Origin: Pseudofabraea citricarpa
Lineage: Eukaryota; Ascomycota; Leotiomycetes; Helotiales; Dermateaceae
Assembly: GCA_029641185.1 (NCBI GenBank)
Contig: JAPWGK010000009.1
Location: 384,501 to 448,500 of the forward strand
Length of the DNA: 64,000 nucleotides
Direction: 5' to 3'
Below the pieces are notes generated by a model. It had not been told where the DNA came from. It did no database searches and was given only the letters and a program-made list of their open reading frames with translations. The translations under genes and the position numbers were made by a program. Numbering within the stretch: the stretch's first letter is position 1; every line of letters begins with the position of its first letter. Shown in pieces: positions 55,244 to 64,000 of this stretch.

Positions 55244-56582
55244 ATGCCAGGCTTCAGCTTCTCCTTCTCGGGAGACGACATAGAAGACAACGCGCACCAA
55301 GCAGCCGAGACGGGATCTCTCCAGCGCCGCGCTCCTACATCAACAGCAGCAGCCACAGCCTTCCCCATCACGGGGCAAGCCCAGCTCCCTGCACAAGCAC
55401 ATGACCTATCCTCGCTCCTCTCGACGCTCCCGTCGAAAATCGCATACAGCACTCTGAATGTCACGCTCGATCGTGGTGGAGAGATGCTCATCCCGCGCAG
55501 AGAGCTCTGGGATGTTAGGGTTCAGCTTATGGCTGAGGAAGACGATGAAGGGCTGAAGAACCTCGCCAAGGATGATGTCAAGACGGGCGTCTATGAGGGC
55601 GGGTTTAAGAGCTGGGAGAGCTCGGTGGATCTGGTGCGTGTGCTTGGGGGGAGGAGAGGGACGGGAAGTGAGGAGGAAGAGGAGGAAGGGAGGTGGGTTT
55701 TAGAGGTATGTTCCATTTTCTGTTTCTTATTCTTTTCTTGAATTTTTCTTTTCTTGATTTTTTGGATGGGAATCTTTTTTGTTTTTGTTTTTGTCTTCTT
55801 TTGTTTTTACTGTCTTTTTCCCGGGGAGAGGGGGAGTCTTTGATTTTATTTTAATTGTGTGCTTGGTATTCGTTCAAGATGAAATGAAAGCTAGTCATGA
55901 ATATATTACTCATGTTGACATACATAAACAGCTCGGTTGCGGAACCGCTCTCCCAACGCTCGCCCTTCTGCAATGGCATCTACAAGACTTTCACCAGCAC
56001 CAAGCACAAAGCCAAAACCAAAACCAAACTCCCAAGCCTCTGAACCTCGGATTTGCAGACTACAACCCCGACGTCCTGCGTCTCGTCACACTGCCCAACA
56101 TTCTCCTCTCGTGGGCCCAAACCAGCTCCTCGTTCGCAGAAGCAGGAACAGAAGCCACGCCGTGGGAGACGGAAGGCGAGCTAGAGCTAACCCCAGATCT
56201 AATCAACGCCTTCCTGTCCTCTCTAGCATCGACGAATCTCAGCCTCTCATTCTACTCCGGAGCGTGGTCCCCATCGTTCGTCTCCCTCATCACCTCATCT
56301 CCGCAAACACAAAACAAATCCCTCACCATCCTCGGCGCCGAGACCATCTACTCGCCCGCCGCTCTCCAGGCTTTCACCCAGACCATGATGGCGATCCTCC
56401 GCACGGCACACGGAAGAGCAGCCGCCCTCGTGGGTGCCAAGATGGTCTACTTCGGCGTCGGCGGCTCTGTCGAGGATTTCTGTGACTTGGTTAGAGAGCT
56501 GGGTGGCACGGAGCGCAAGATTAGAGAGGAGGCTGATGGCGTTAGGAGGGCCGTGGTCGAGATTGGGTTGGGGTTTGAGTGA
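55244..56582 (+). CDS. HPM1: Protein-histidine N-methyltransferase, METTL18/HPM1-like
   Basis: Exons 55244-55705 and 55932-56582 encode 370 residues. Recognised from SWESSVDLVRVL followed by the S-adenosylmethionine motif VLELGCGTALPTL (L155-GCG), which is formed exactly at the exon join, and from the acidic loop FADYNPDVLRLVTLPN. Yeast Hpm1 methylates a histidine of ribosomal protein uL3 (human METTL18 acts on the same site) and so affects translation. The intron is long (226 nt) and strongly T-rich. The end of exon 1 carries a Glu run (SEEEEEEGRW), and exon 2 has a Gln/Asn-rich low-complexity insert (HQHQAQSQNQNQTPKP) between motif I and the next strand, probably a loop. Confidence 0.85.
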
Positions 56583-57075
56583 GCAGAGAAGGAGTTAGGG
56601 CTGACGTGTTTGCTTTGCCTGGCTTGAAGGGAGCTGCGGTATAGATGAAGTAGAGATTTCCAGACGAAAAGGTGCAAACACGTTCCCGGACGCGGATAGG
56701 GGAATATTTTAGCTGTGTCGAAGATTTCCAAAATATCTCTCCGTGTAGCTCTCAAAGCTCCGATGCTAACAAAGTCATCATGAAAGACTCGGGAAGGAAA
56801 ACAAGAGATGACGTCTTGTCTGCAGCATGAAGAAAGAACCAGGAAGAAAAGAAAAAGTCCGGAAAAAAGAAGCCCCAGAATAAATCAACATCGAGAGATC
56901 AAAAACGTTATCAATATAGATGTGCATGTGCATCTCCATGTATATGTATATATTCTTAAACTTCTAAAAGGGTCTTTTCTACAAAGAATGGCAAGATTTC
57001 ATAATCATAATCATAAACGTCGCAATATCTACAAAACGAAAGAGAGGCCCAGGCCAGAAGCCGCTCTGAGCAGGC
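56583..57075. other. Intergenic region between convergent genes
   Basis: 3' flanks of the methyltransferase and the sugar transporter. Nothing else is seen. Confidence 0.5.
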
Positions 57076-58932
57076 TCACTCGAACTTAGCCACCTCATCA
57101 GCCTCGAAAGCATCCACCTCATAGGTGGCAAACTTGCGCGCCGGCACCTCCTTGGCGAAGAGCATATCGATCTCCTCGTACGAGCGGCCCTTAGTCTCGG
57201 GGAGGCGGAAGTAAGCCCAGAAGAAGGTGAGCAGGGCGGTGGAGCCCCAGAAGAAGCCCGTGTAGCCCTTGAGGTTCCACTCGGTCGGGTTCATGAAGTA
57301 CGGCTGCAGGACGTTGCTGATGACGGCGATGATGTAGTACGAGTTGCGCGCGAGGCAGATGGTCTTCTGGCGCAGGCGCGTCGAGCCCATCTCGGCCGGG
57401 AGCGCCCAGCCCAGCTGGCCGGCCGACAGCTGGAAGATGAACGTCCAGGCGAGCGTCAGCACCGCCTGCGTCATGCCGATGCCGTCCGTGTCCGTCTTCG
57501 TGTTCAGGATCCCGATGATGAACAGGATCACCGTCATGCTGAACATGCCCGTCACGTAGATGGTCCGTCGGCCGAAGTACGGCATGAGCAGGAACCAGTT
57601 GACGAGCGTCCCGAAGAGTGCGAGACCCGTTCCGCCTAGGTTGAGCTTGTATGTTGTCTTGGATGCTAGGCCGACTTGTTCGAAGAAATACGTCGAGTTG
57701 TAGGCGAAGGTCGAGCCGGCGAGGACTTGGCCTGCGAAGGCCATGCAGGCGATCTCTGTTCGGCGTCGCTCGGTACCCTTAAAACAGTCGACATATGAGG
57801 TTCCGACGGAGAGATTCTTCTCGAGCTCATTTGTGTGCACAATTGCTGCGAGTGTTGCTTTTGTGTCGATGTTTGCTGATTTACGGACTAGTCGGTTGAG
57901 AGAGTGCTCGGCTTCCTCGAGTCTTCCGTGTCGTACTAAATGCCATGGGGATTCAGGAGCGAAGAAAAGGATTGGGATAAGAAGTGCTGGCCATGCCCAC
58001 TTTATAGAGGGTTAGTTTTGTCCTAACATGTCAAGACTTGAACTACTTGCCTGGAGAGCGAAGGGGATTCTGTAAGACCACTCGCTTGGAATGGAAATAA
58101 GACCATTGAGCACACCAGCAGCAATGAGTTGACCAATAATGAAGCACTAAATTACAATTAGCCAAGAACCCCAATAAGCATTAGCATATAACTTACCATA
58201 TTCGTATAACTAGTCATGTAAACTATTCCCAAGTCATTAGAATTCTGCATCAATTTTATAGGAATCACTGAGAAAACATACCTCTCAGGGACATCGGTAG
58301 AACCTCTGAAGCATAAGCTGGCGCAGAACTGGCGAAAACACCCCAAGGAAGACCGCAGAGAAGTTCGCCAACGAAGAGGATAGCGATGTTGGAGGCGAAG
58401 AAGGTCATGAAGATAAAAGCCGAGAGGACAAACAGAGCGATGATGAGCACACGCTTCTGACCGAATTTATTCACGAGGTAACCATTTGCGAGGACACCGA
58501 AAAAAGCACCAATGCCAGCACCGTTGCCGAGAGCAGCTTGCCACGAGGCTGTGAGCTGGTAGCCCCCTGCTCCATCTTTAAGTTCCGGGAAGAACTCTCC
58601 GTATTTCTTCTGAAAAGTCGGGTACTGTGAAAAAGTCAGTATTCCTCAACCTGGAGACCTCAAAAATTGCCAAGACATACAGCGTAGAAATTTCCAATGA
58701 GGATGGTATCGTATCCTTCCATGATAACACACATGGATACCATCAGACACCAGAAGACAGCCATTGGGTAGGCCTTGACTGCCTGCGTGGGACTCAATTG
58801 ATGTTCGACGTCAGAAGCATCCTTGGCGGCGAGGGCCAGAGAATCACCCTGCATCTTTTCATCGAGAGGAGTCTCGACCTGCTCGAGGTGAGCAGAGGCG
58901 ATTGCTTGGTCATTCTTCTTGTCGAGAGACAT
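57076..58932 (-). CDS. MFS sugar transporter, alpha-glucoside/galactoside permease type, with a GC-AG intron
   Basis: Minus-strand exons 58932-58681, 58624-58282, 58222-58197 (26 nt), 58146-58051 and 57999-57076 encode 546 residues. A hydrophilic N-terminus precedes 12 helices. Sugar-porter marks are GYDTILIGNFYAYPTFQKKYG in helix 1, NKFGQKRVL after helix 2, then APESPWHLVRHGR after helix 6 and PETKGRSYEEID at the end. The PESPWHLVR version is typical of MAL-type oligosaccharide:proton symporters. The fourth intron must use a GC donor (CAG|GCAAGT at 58050) to give FALQ-WAWPALLIP. The gene is divergent from the alpha-galactosidase, so alpha-galactosides such as melibiose or raffinose are likely substrates (inference). 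Confidence 0.9.
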
Positions 58933-60109
58933 GTTGTCGAGCTGAAAGGAACAACACTGGGGTAGTAAACTGGAGAAGAGGACCCCGATGTCCCAAAAAG
59001 TGGATGATGAGAGAAAGAATGGGTCTGTCAGAGTGGATAACTCATGGAATATATACTCGGTGACGGTGAGATGTTGTTGTACGTGGCGGCCCTGAGAACC
59101 GGCAACAGCAAACCTTGTCTGCGGGATCTAAGACCATGCTAGAGAGACATTTCGAGACTGGTCTTATTAGCCCCTAAACTTCCCCGCAGATTTTGCGTCG
59201 CAGAAGGGCCGATGGCGGGGTCCCCATACGGGATCCCAGATCTCTTCAGAGATGTCGCACAGCACAGCAGATAGCCAAGAGCCCAACACCATCTCACCTG
59301 TTCACAAAGGCGTCCGAAAGGGGATGACAAGAGTTGAGGCGGTTTGCGATGCCAAAGTGATCCAACAGGAGTTGCCGAACCTCTAGCCACTGCCAATTGC
59401 CGTTCGGGGGCACCAACAGTGGATTCTTGACGTCTTGATTGGATCTCAGTGCCGCGTCACATACTTTAGATGGCGCGAAGAAGAAATTCATGCCGAGCAG
59501 GGACGGACGTTGACGGCCTTTGTCGGTTTGTGCGAGTCGACGTTGCAGGGGAGATTAGAGGCCGTGTTCGCTTCACTTCAGGAGCTGCGGAGTTGTGCAT
59601 TGTCCATTGGCGAATTAAGCAGAGTAAAGCCCTCACGTTGCCTCTCCCGATAGAAAGTCAATTGCAGACATCTGTGGCTTGAGAGTGTGCCACAAGCGGC
59701 GCCTTTAATATCGCTCTTTTACCCCGCCAAATATCCTCTTGTTCGTCGGTTTTGCTGGCCAATCGATTGGCCTCATGTCCGCCCGTGATGATCTACTCAT
59801 GGAATCTGCGGGGCTCCAGACTGCATCAACGACGATCAGATGAACCGTTGGGTCAGGCTGACGATCTTTGAAAGGGTACATGTAGCCCTCTCTTCTCTCA
59901 GTTTATTGTAAAAAGACCAGAGCACCAGATATATAAACCTGAGGTGCAGTTCTGCACCGGATTGAATTCCAAGTCACGCGTGCCGTACCGAGCGAAACCT
60001 GTGTCGGGGGTTTATTATACTTTTTTGTTTTATCTTGACGACCACTCAGTTTTTTTTTTGTTTTGGTCTTATTAGAATACGGCTGCTTTTTCTTCCTTTG
60101 ATTGTCAGC
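58933..60109. promoter_or_regulatory. Shared promoter of the sugar transporter and alpha-galactosidase
   Basis: A 1.2-kb divergent spacer. Candidate CreA-type sites fitting SYGGRG occur at 59182-59187 (CCCCGC) and 59215-59220 (GCGGGG). Two palindromes follow each other: GGGGTCCCC at 59217-59225 and GGGATCCC at 59230-59237. An STRE-like CCCCT lies at 59171. These suggest carbon-source control of both genes, by inference only. Confidence 0.45.
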
Positions 60110-61859
60110 ATGACTTTAGTTGAGGTTGCAGCTGTGCTCGGGATATTCATCCCTGGCATTGCAGCCGTCAACAATGGTTTGGCCAGGACACCACAAATGG
60201 GCTGGGTTAGCAGAATTCTTCCCCGCGTTCTCTCATATCCTGGCTGATAGGTACTCTCTAGAACAACTGGAACTCCTTGGGATGTGATGTTTCGGAGAGC
60301 TTGCTCCTCGATACCGCACAACAGCTGGTCGATTCCGGACTGAGGGATGTTGGATATAACTATGTCGTTCTGGACGACTGCTGGTCTGCTGGACGTGGTT
60401 CCGACGGATACCTTAACGTCGACACGAAGAAATTTCCCAACGGAATGAACTCCGTCTCGGATGAGATCCATAAACTTGGTCTTCTATACGGCATGTATTC
60501 AAGTGCAGGAGAAATGACATGTGCAAGATACGGTACCTGTCCACTCCAAAGCAGATTACTCGAGTATATTATGCTAACGAAAGTAGCTGGCTCGTTGGAC
60601 TGGGAAGAACAAGACGCCAAGAGCTTCGCAGGCTGGGGTGTGGATTATCTGAAATATGACAACTGCTACCACATGGGTCGGTTCGGTACGCCTTTAGTCA
60701 CCTTCAACAGATACAAAGTCATGTGGGATGCGTTGAACTCCACTGGTCGACCAATTCTTTACAGTTTGTGCAACTGGGGCGAGGATTATCCTCATACTGT
60801 ATGCCACTCCACCAAGAAACCGATTGACAAATTCTGATCTTGATGATAGTGGGGAATGTCTATATCAAACTCTTGGAGAGTCTCGGGAGATATATATGAT
60901 TCTTTTACACGACCTGATGATCTGTGTACATGCACAGATGCGGCTAACCCACACTGTATCGCGCCGGGAAGCCATTGCTCCGTCTTGAATATCTTGAATA
61001 GAGTTGCGCCATATGTTGATAGAGGACAACCAGGCGGATGGAATGATTTAGATATGGTAGTTCTATCTTTTATTTCTCTCCTAACGCGAGCTAACATGAA
61101 GACTAGCTTGAGGTTGGAAATGGTGGTATGACGGACGACGAAGTAAGTCCTTGCAGTGAATCATTCCTCCTCGAAAAGGAAACTAATCAGAGTCGCTGAT
61201 AGTATGTCGCTCATTTCTCAATCTGGGCAGCACTCAAATCTCCTCTTCTTATGGGAAATGATCTACGCACTCTTTCCGCACCAGCTCTCACGATCCTCAA
61301 CAACCCTGCTGTCATTGCCATCAACCAAGATCCAGAAGGCCGCTCAGCAGCACGAGTTCGCCGAGACTTCGATGTCAAAAAGGACAAGTATGGTATGGGG
61401 GAGGTGCAGATCTGGAGCGGACCATTATCCGGAGGAGACCAAGTGGTATTATTTCTCAATGCGGCCGATGAAGATCTCGAGATCAGCTCCAGCCTGGAAG
61501 AGATCTTTGTACATGACGGCGCAGAGGGGTCAGCACCACAGACAAAAGAGCCATGGGACGTGTATGATCTCTGGGCCGATCGAATGGATGATTCGACTGC
61601 ACGGAAACTGCTTGATGCGCCGAAGGAAAAGTTTGAAGGTATCTTTAACGCAGCTAAATGGTACAACGCAACGGCTATACCGTACAAGGAGGGGTTGAAG
61701 AATGGCGATGAGCGATTGTTTGGCAAGAAGATCGGCAAGATAGATGCGGGTGGTGTATTATCTGCGAAGGTCAAGAGGCATGCTGTGAAGCTTTTCAGAT
61801 TGAAAAGTACGACGGGAGGTGGTAAGAGGTACTCGTTGTATGTCAAGGAAGAGCTGTGA
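60110..61859 (+). CDS. Secreted alpha-galactosidase, glycoside hydrolase family 27
   Basis: Exons 60110-60205, 60262-60532, 60587-60798, 60850-61056, 61107-61142 (36 nt) and 61203-61859 encode 492 residues. A signal peptide ([19 protein letters not shown]) leads. The GH27 barrel shows [31 protein letters not shown], the nucleophile D147 in DYLKYDNCY and the acid/base D207 in SWRVSGDI, then [22 protein letters not shown]-terminal beta-sandwich follows; the segment from about residue 380 to 465 is longer than in many GH27 enzymes. It removes terminal alpha-galactose from melibiose, raffinose or galactomannan outside the cell. In intron two the second acceptor (AAAGTAG) is preferred because it gives [12 protein letters not shown]. 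Divergent from a sugar permease. Confidence 0.94.
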
Positions 61860-62079
61860 TGGCCTTGTAATTTGGACAGCTGGATGGATGATTCTTATTA
61901 GGACATAGTGATAGACGGGACCGAATTAGATAGGACAACCTAAAAGCTTTCTTTGCATCGATTGAACGGTCCAGTTCGATTGATAACCCGGTTGATGCAA
62001 TATCCATGACGAATGCCGAAAGGAACATCTAGAATCCTCCTTCTCTTCCAGTTCAACTTTGGTGCTGAACTTTCAAATT

Positions 62080-63210
62080 CTAGCTTGCCAGCTTTGCCTG
62101 TAACCACCTCAATTCCTCCTTCGCATCTTGACAGTCCTGCCACAAATCATCGCCAAACTCCAGGTCCAAAATCCCGGCCTCGGCCTCGACAGTACACATG
62201 CGTTTCAGTTCACCAAGAATCGTCAGTCCGGGACCTGGTGCCGGCAACTCATCTTTCGGATGTCTGCTCAAAAACGTCTTGATGCCACCTTCGACAGCTG
62301 GAGCACGTTCTCGAAACAATCTCTCGGTTTCCTTTGCAATATCCTCACGCCTACAACAGCGCGAGCACTCGCAGTCAAAGAAATACCTTTCTCTCAACTG
62401 CGTCCGACGAGTCTCAGCATCGAGTTTCGTATCGATATACGAGATGAGGATTTGCTCATCCCTCTCGATATTCCTGAGCGCCGTGAGGGTAGCTACTCGG
62501 CCAGAAAACCGCACCATGGCATTAGGACGACACGAGTGATTCGCGAGCGCAAGAGCATCATCAAAGCAATACCCCATGGTATCTGGATCGTCAAGCTGCA
62601 GGATCTGGAACGAGTTGTTCTCCATCCTGCAGAAGATTTCCTGCGCCACGGCAGCCCTGGCACGGTCGAAGCCCGAATAATGCATCGCCGCTTCGACTTG
62701 TAGCGCGATATCCTTCCAGGCTTGGGTCTTTCGCTGCAGCTGGATGCCGTGCGAGGATAGTTCCATGATGGTATCTAGCCGTGCATTTGAGGGCGCCCGC
62801 TGCGCGAGCAGCAGGATCTGCAGCAGCGCATGTGTCGTCGTGGGCAAGATGTTCGGCGCGATTTTCTTGAGGATCTTGCATTCGAGTTTATGGATTGCGC
62901 TCCATGACTGTACCTGGCAATCTTTGGAGCAGTATCGTACTACCATGCAGCCCTTGCAGCGCTCGAGAGTCCCGCCGCTGCTGGGGCTTGGCGCGCGTTG
63001 TTCTCTCTTGAAGCAGTGGTAACATACTGTGGAAAGGTGATCGTTGGTGGGTAGAGCTATGAATGGCTCGTTTACTGTTAGGATGAGGTCTCCTTTGGAT
63101 ATGTTGTGTGTTGCGAGAAGGCCCCGGCCAATGTCTTTGCTAATGAGCTCGGTTTTCACTTTGGAACTCGTGAGAGCACCAGAGGTGATCTGTCTTTGAC
63201 TGCTATTCAT
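62080..63210 (-). CDS. SET and MYND domain protein (SMYD/SET5-like lysine methyltransferase)
   Basis: Intronless frame of 376 residues from the ATG at 63210. The SET domain is split by a MYND zinc finger (about residues 63-111: C-x2-C ... C-x2-C ... YCSKDCQ ... H-x3-C), as in SMYD proteins. The N-terminal SET part has GRGLLATHNISKGDLILTVN; the C-terminal part has the catalytic FDDALALANHSCRPNAMVRF and EQILISYID. A post-SET cysteine cluster (FDCECSRCC) completes the fold. Such enzymes methylate histone or non-histone lysines. Upstream in-frame codons reach 63351, but the MNSSQRQ start is the best. The gene converges with the alpha-galactosidase, with 220 bp between the stops. Confidence 0.88.
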   Translation of the reverse strand: MNSSQRQITSGALTSSKVKTELISKDIGRGLLATHNISKGDLILTVNEPFIALPTNDHLSTVCYHCFKREQRAPSPSSGGTLERCKGCMVVRYCSKDCQVQSWSAIHKLECKILKKIAPNILPTTTHALLQILLLAQRAPSNARLDTIMELSSHGIQLQRKTQAWKDIALQVEAAMHYSGFDRARAAVAQEIFCRMENNSFQILQLDDPDTMGYCFDDALALANHSCRPNAMVRFSGRVATLTALRNIERDEQILISYIDTKLDAETRRTQLRERYFFDCECSRCCRREDIAKETERLFRERAPAVEGGIKTFLSRHPKDELPAPGPGLTILGELKRMCTVEAEAGILDLEFGDDLWQDCQDAKEELRWLQAKLAS

Positions 63211-63563
63211 GCTGGTGTTGCTATTGATATCAAACCAAGAGGTCTTAATCAGGTCATTCCGTTGTAAAATATGACCTCTTAATTTATAAACAAGTTTTGT
63301 TGTCCTGTTAGGACTTCTTTGAGGTTTTGTTTTCCATGTCACGTGAAACAAGAGGAAGAAAAAGTGTGCTGCTCAAAGATCGAGCAGATTGAGTAGAAGT
63401 ACCAGAAGAATTAAGTTTATTCGGCTCTCGATGCTAAGCTAAATCTAGTTTTTGGTGAACGAGTTTGCATTGTGCAATTGTTTAATCAAACATGCGAGTC
63501 GAGTAGCCAAGCAAGGTATCATAATCCAGACATTAAAACAACATGAATAGTAGGTTGATCAGA
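63211..63563. other. Intergenic region upstream of the SET-MYND gene
   Basis: Contains the palindrome TCACGTGA at 63339-63346, about 130 bp before the SET-MYND start. Otherwise AT-rich with no gene. Confidence 0.45.
63339..63346. promoter_or_regulatory. TCACGTGA palindrome upstream of the SET-MYND gene
   Basis: Same E-box octamer as found upstream of RPS15 and the second Zn2Cys6 gene. A role is inferred from position only. Confidence 0.35.
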
Positions 63564-64000
63564 TCAAACAAATCTCAACGTCTCTTTAGCCAAAGCTTCT
63601 CTTGCCTCTAACCTTCTTCGCTTATTTTCCTCCTCGGGATTTTCTTTCTCGATCGATGGCAGAACGGCCCTACGTCCAATACCAGCAGAGGGGTGGAAAG
63701 CTTTTTGGGTAGAGCTTGATATGTCTTCTTCGTCGTTGTCGAGATCGATGATTTCAGGTCCTTGCATGGTGCGCCGAGACTTCTTTTCTGGATGTGAGGG
63801 CTCAATATTGGGCTTCCTCCTCCTTAGCGACCGTCCATCCAGTTTGCCTGATTCTCCATCTACATCTCTTTGGCGAGAGGACATAATAGCTGGAGGTGCT
63901 TTACGAGGTCGGCCCACCGATCTTCGATTTTGAGGCTCCACCGGCTGGTCGAGTATAGGTGAAGACTCATGCATTTGTTGTACTGGCGAATACTTGGTCT
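63564..64000 (-). CDS. C-terminal part of an unidentified, probably nuclear protein (cut by the window edge)
   Basis: The minus-strand frame is open to the last base of the window and ends at 63564, so only the last 145 or so residues are visible. They are hydrophilic and disordered: an AT-hook-like SVGRPRKAPPA, basic clusters (SLRRRKPN, PEKKSRRTM), a SUMO-interaction-like PEIIDLDNDEED and a charged helical end (EENKRRRLEAREALAKE). This composition suggests a chromatin or DNA-associated protein. An internal ATG at 63974 exists, but continuation upstream (KYSPVQQ) looks coding. No family can be named. Confidence 0.6.
   Translation of the reverse strand, partial: TKYSPVQQMHESSPILDQPVEPQNRRSVGRPRKAPPAIMSSRQRDVDGESGKLDGRSLRRRKPNIEPSHPEKKSRRTMQGPEIIDLDNDEEDISSSTQKAFHPSAGIGRRAVLPSIEKENPEEENKRRRLEAREALAKETLRFV

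Noticed and set aside
60678..60688. CGGTTCGG in the alpha-galactosidase coding sequence
   Set aside because: Matches the cluster motif but lies inside conserved coding sequence with only two units; considered chance.

Overview
This window looks like nuclear DNA of a filamentous ascomycete (Pezizomycotina; the protein flavour suggests Leotiomycetes, but that is inference). The support is dense genes on both strands, many introns of about 45-60 nt with GTAAGT-type donors and CTAAC-like branch sites, Zn2Cys6 regulators, a HET-domain gene, a fungal-type complex I 17.8 kDa subunit and several secreted hydrolases. I see no virus, transposon, CRISPR array, rRNA or convincing tRNA. Exon boundaries were worked out by hand from reading frame, splice-site consensus and family continuity; in every multi-exon model given with exons, the summed exons are a multiple of three.

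Layout. 0.1-3.6 kb: COA3 (-) and symplekin/PTA1 (+), head to head. 5.2-11 kb: SHE3-like coiled-coil protein, a small unknown protein, and an APH/AIM9-type mitochondrial kinase-fold protein. 12.6-17.6 kb: secreted GH55 beta-1,3-glucanase followed by a Zn2Cys6 regulator. 18.4-20.4 kb: a large uncharacterised protein. 22.4-25.5 kb: secreted subtilase. 25.8-37.4 kb: a housekeeping block with SIL1, a chromodomain protein, complex I 17.8 kDa subunit, SPT2, ribosomal proteins P2 and uS19, a NUFIP-domain CCCH protein and RPC25. 38-42.2 kb: a second Zn2Cys6 regulator and a HET-domain gene. 44.1-52.8 kb: MFS transporter, CocE/S15 hydrolase, DHA2 MFS transporter and PhyH-type dioxygenase. 53.3-56.6 kb: cystathionine gamma-lyase and a METTL18/HPM1-like methyltransferase. 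57-61.9 kb: an alpha-glucoside/galactoside-type sugar transporter facing a GH27 alpha-galactosidase. 62-64 kb: SET-MYND protein and the C-terminal end of an AT-hook-like protein cut by the window edge.

Most interesting points. (1) The four accessory genes at 44.1-52.8 kb share an unusual tandem TTCGG/CCGAA pentamer motif in all their upstream regions, which suggests one co-regulated and, as far as I can tell, undescribed metabolic cluster. (2) The transporter/alpha-galactosidase pair looks like a compact alpha-galactoside utilisation module with a shared promoter. (3) Two genes need GC-AG introns to be read correctly; one of these introns lies inside a Zn2Cys6 DNA-binding domain.
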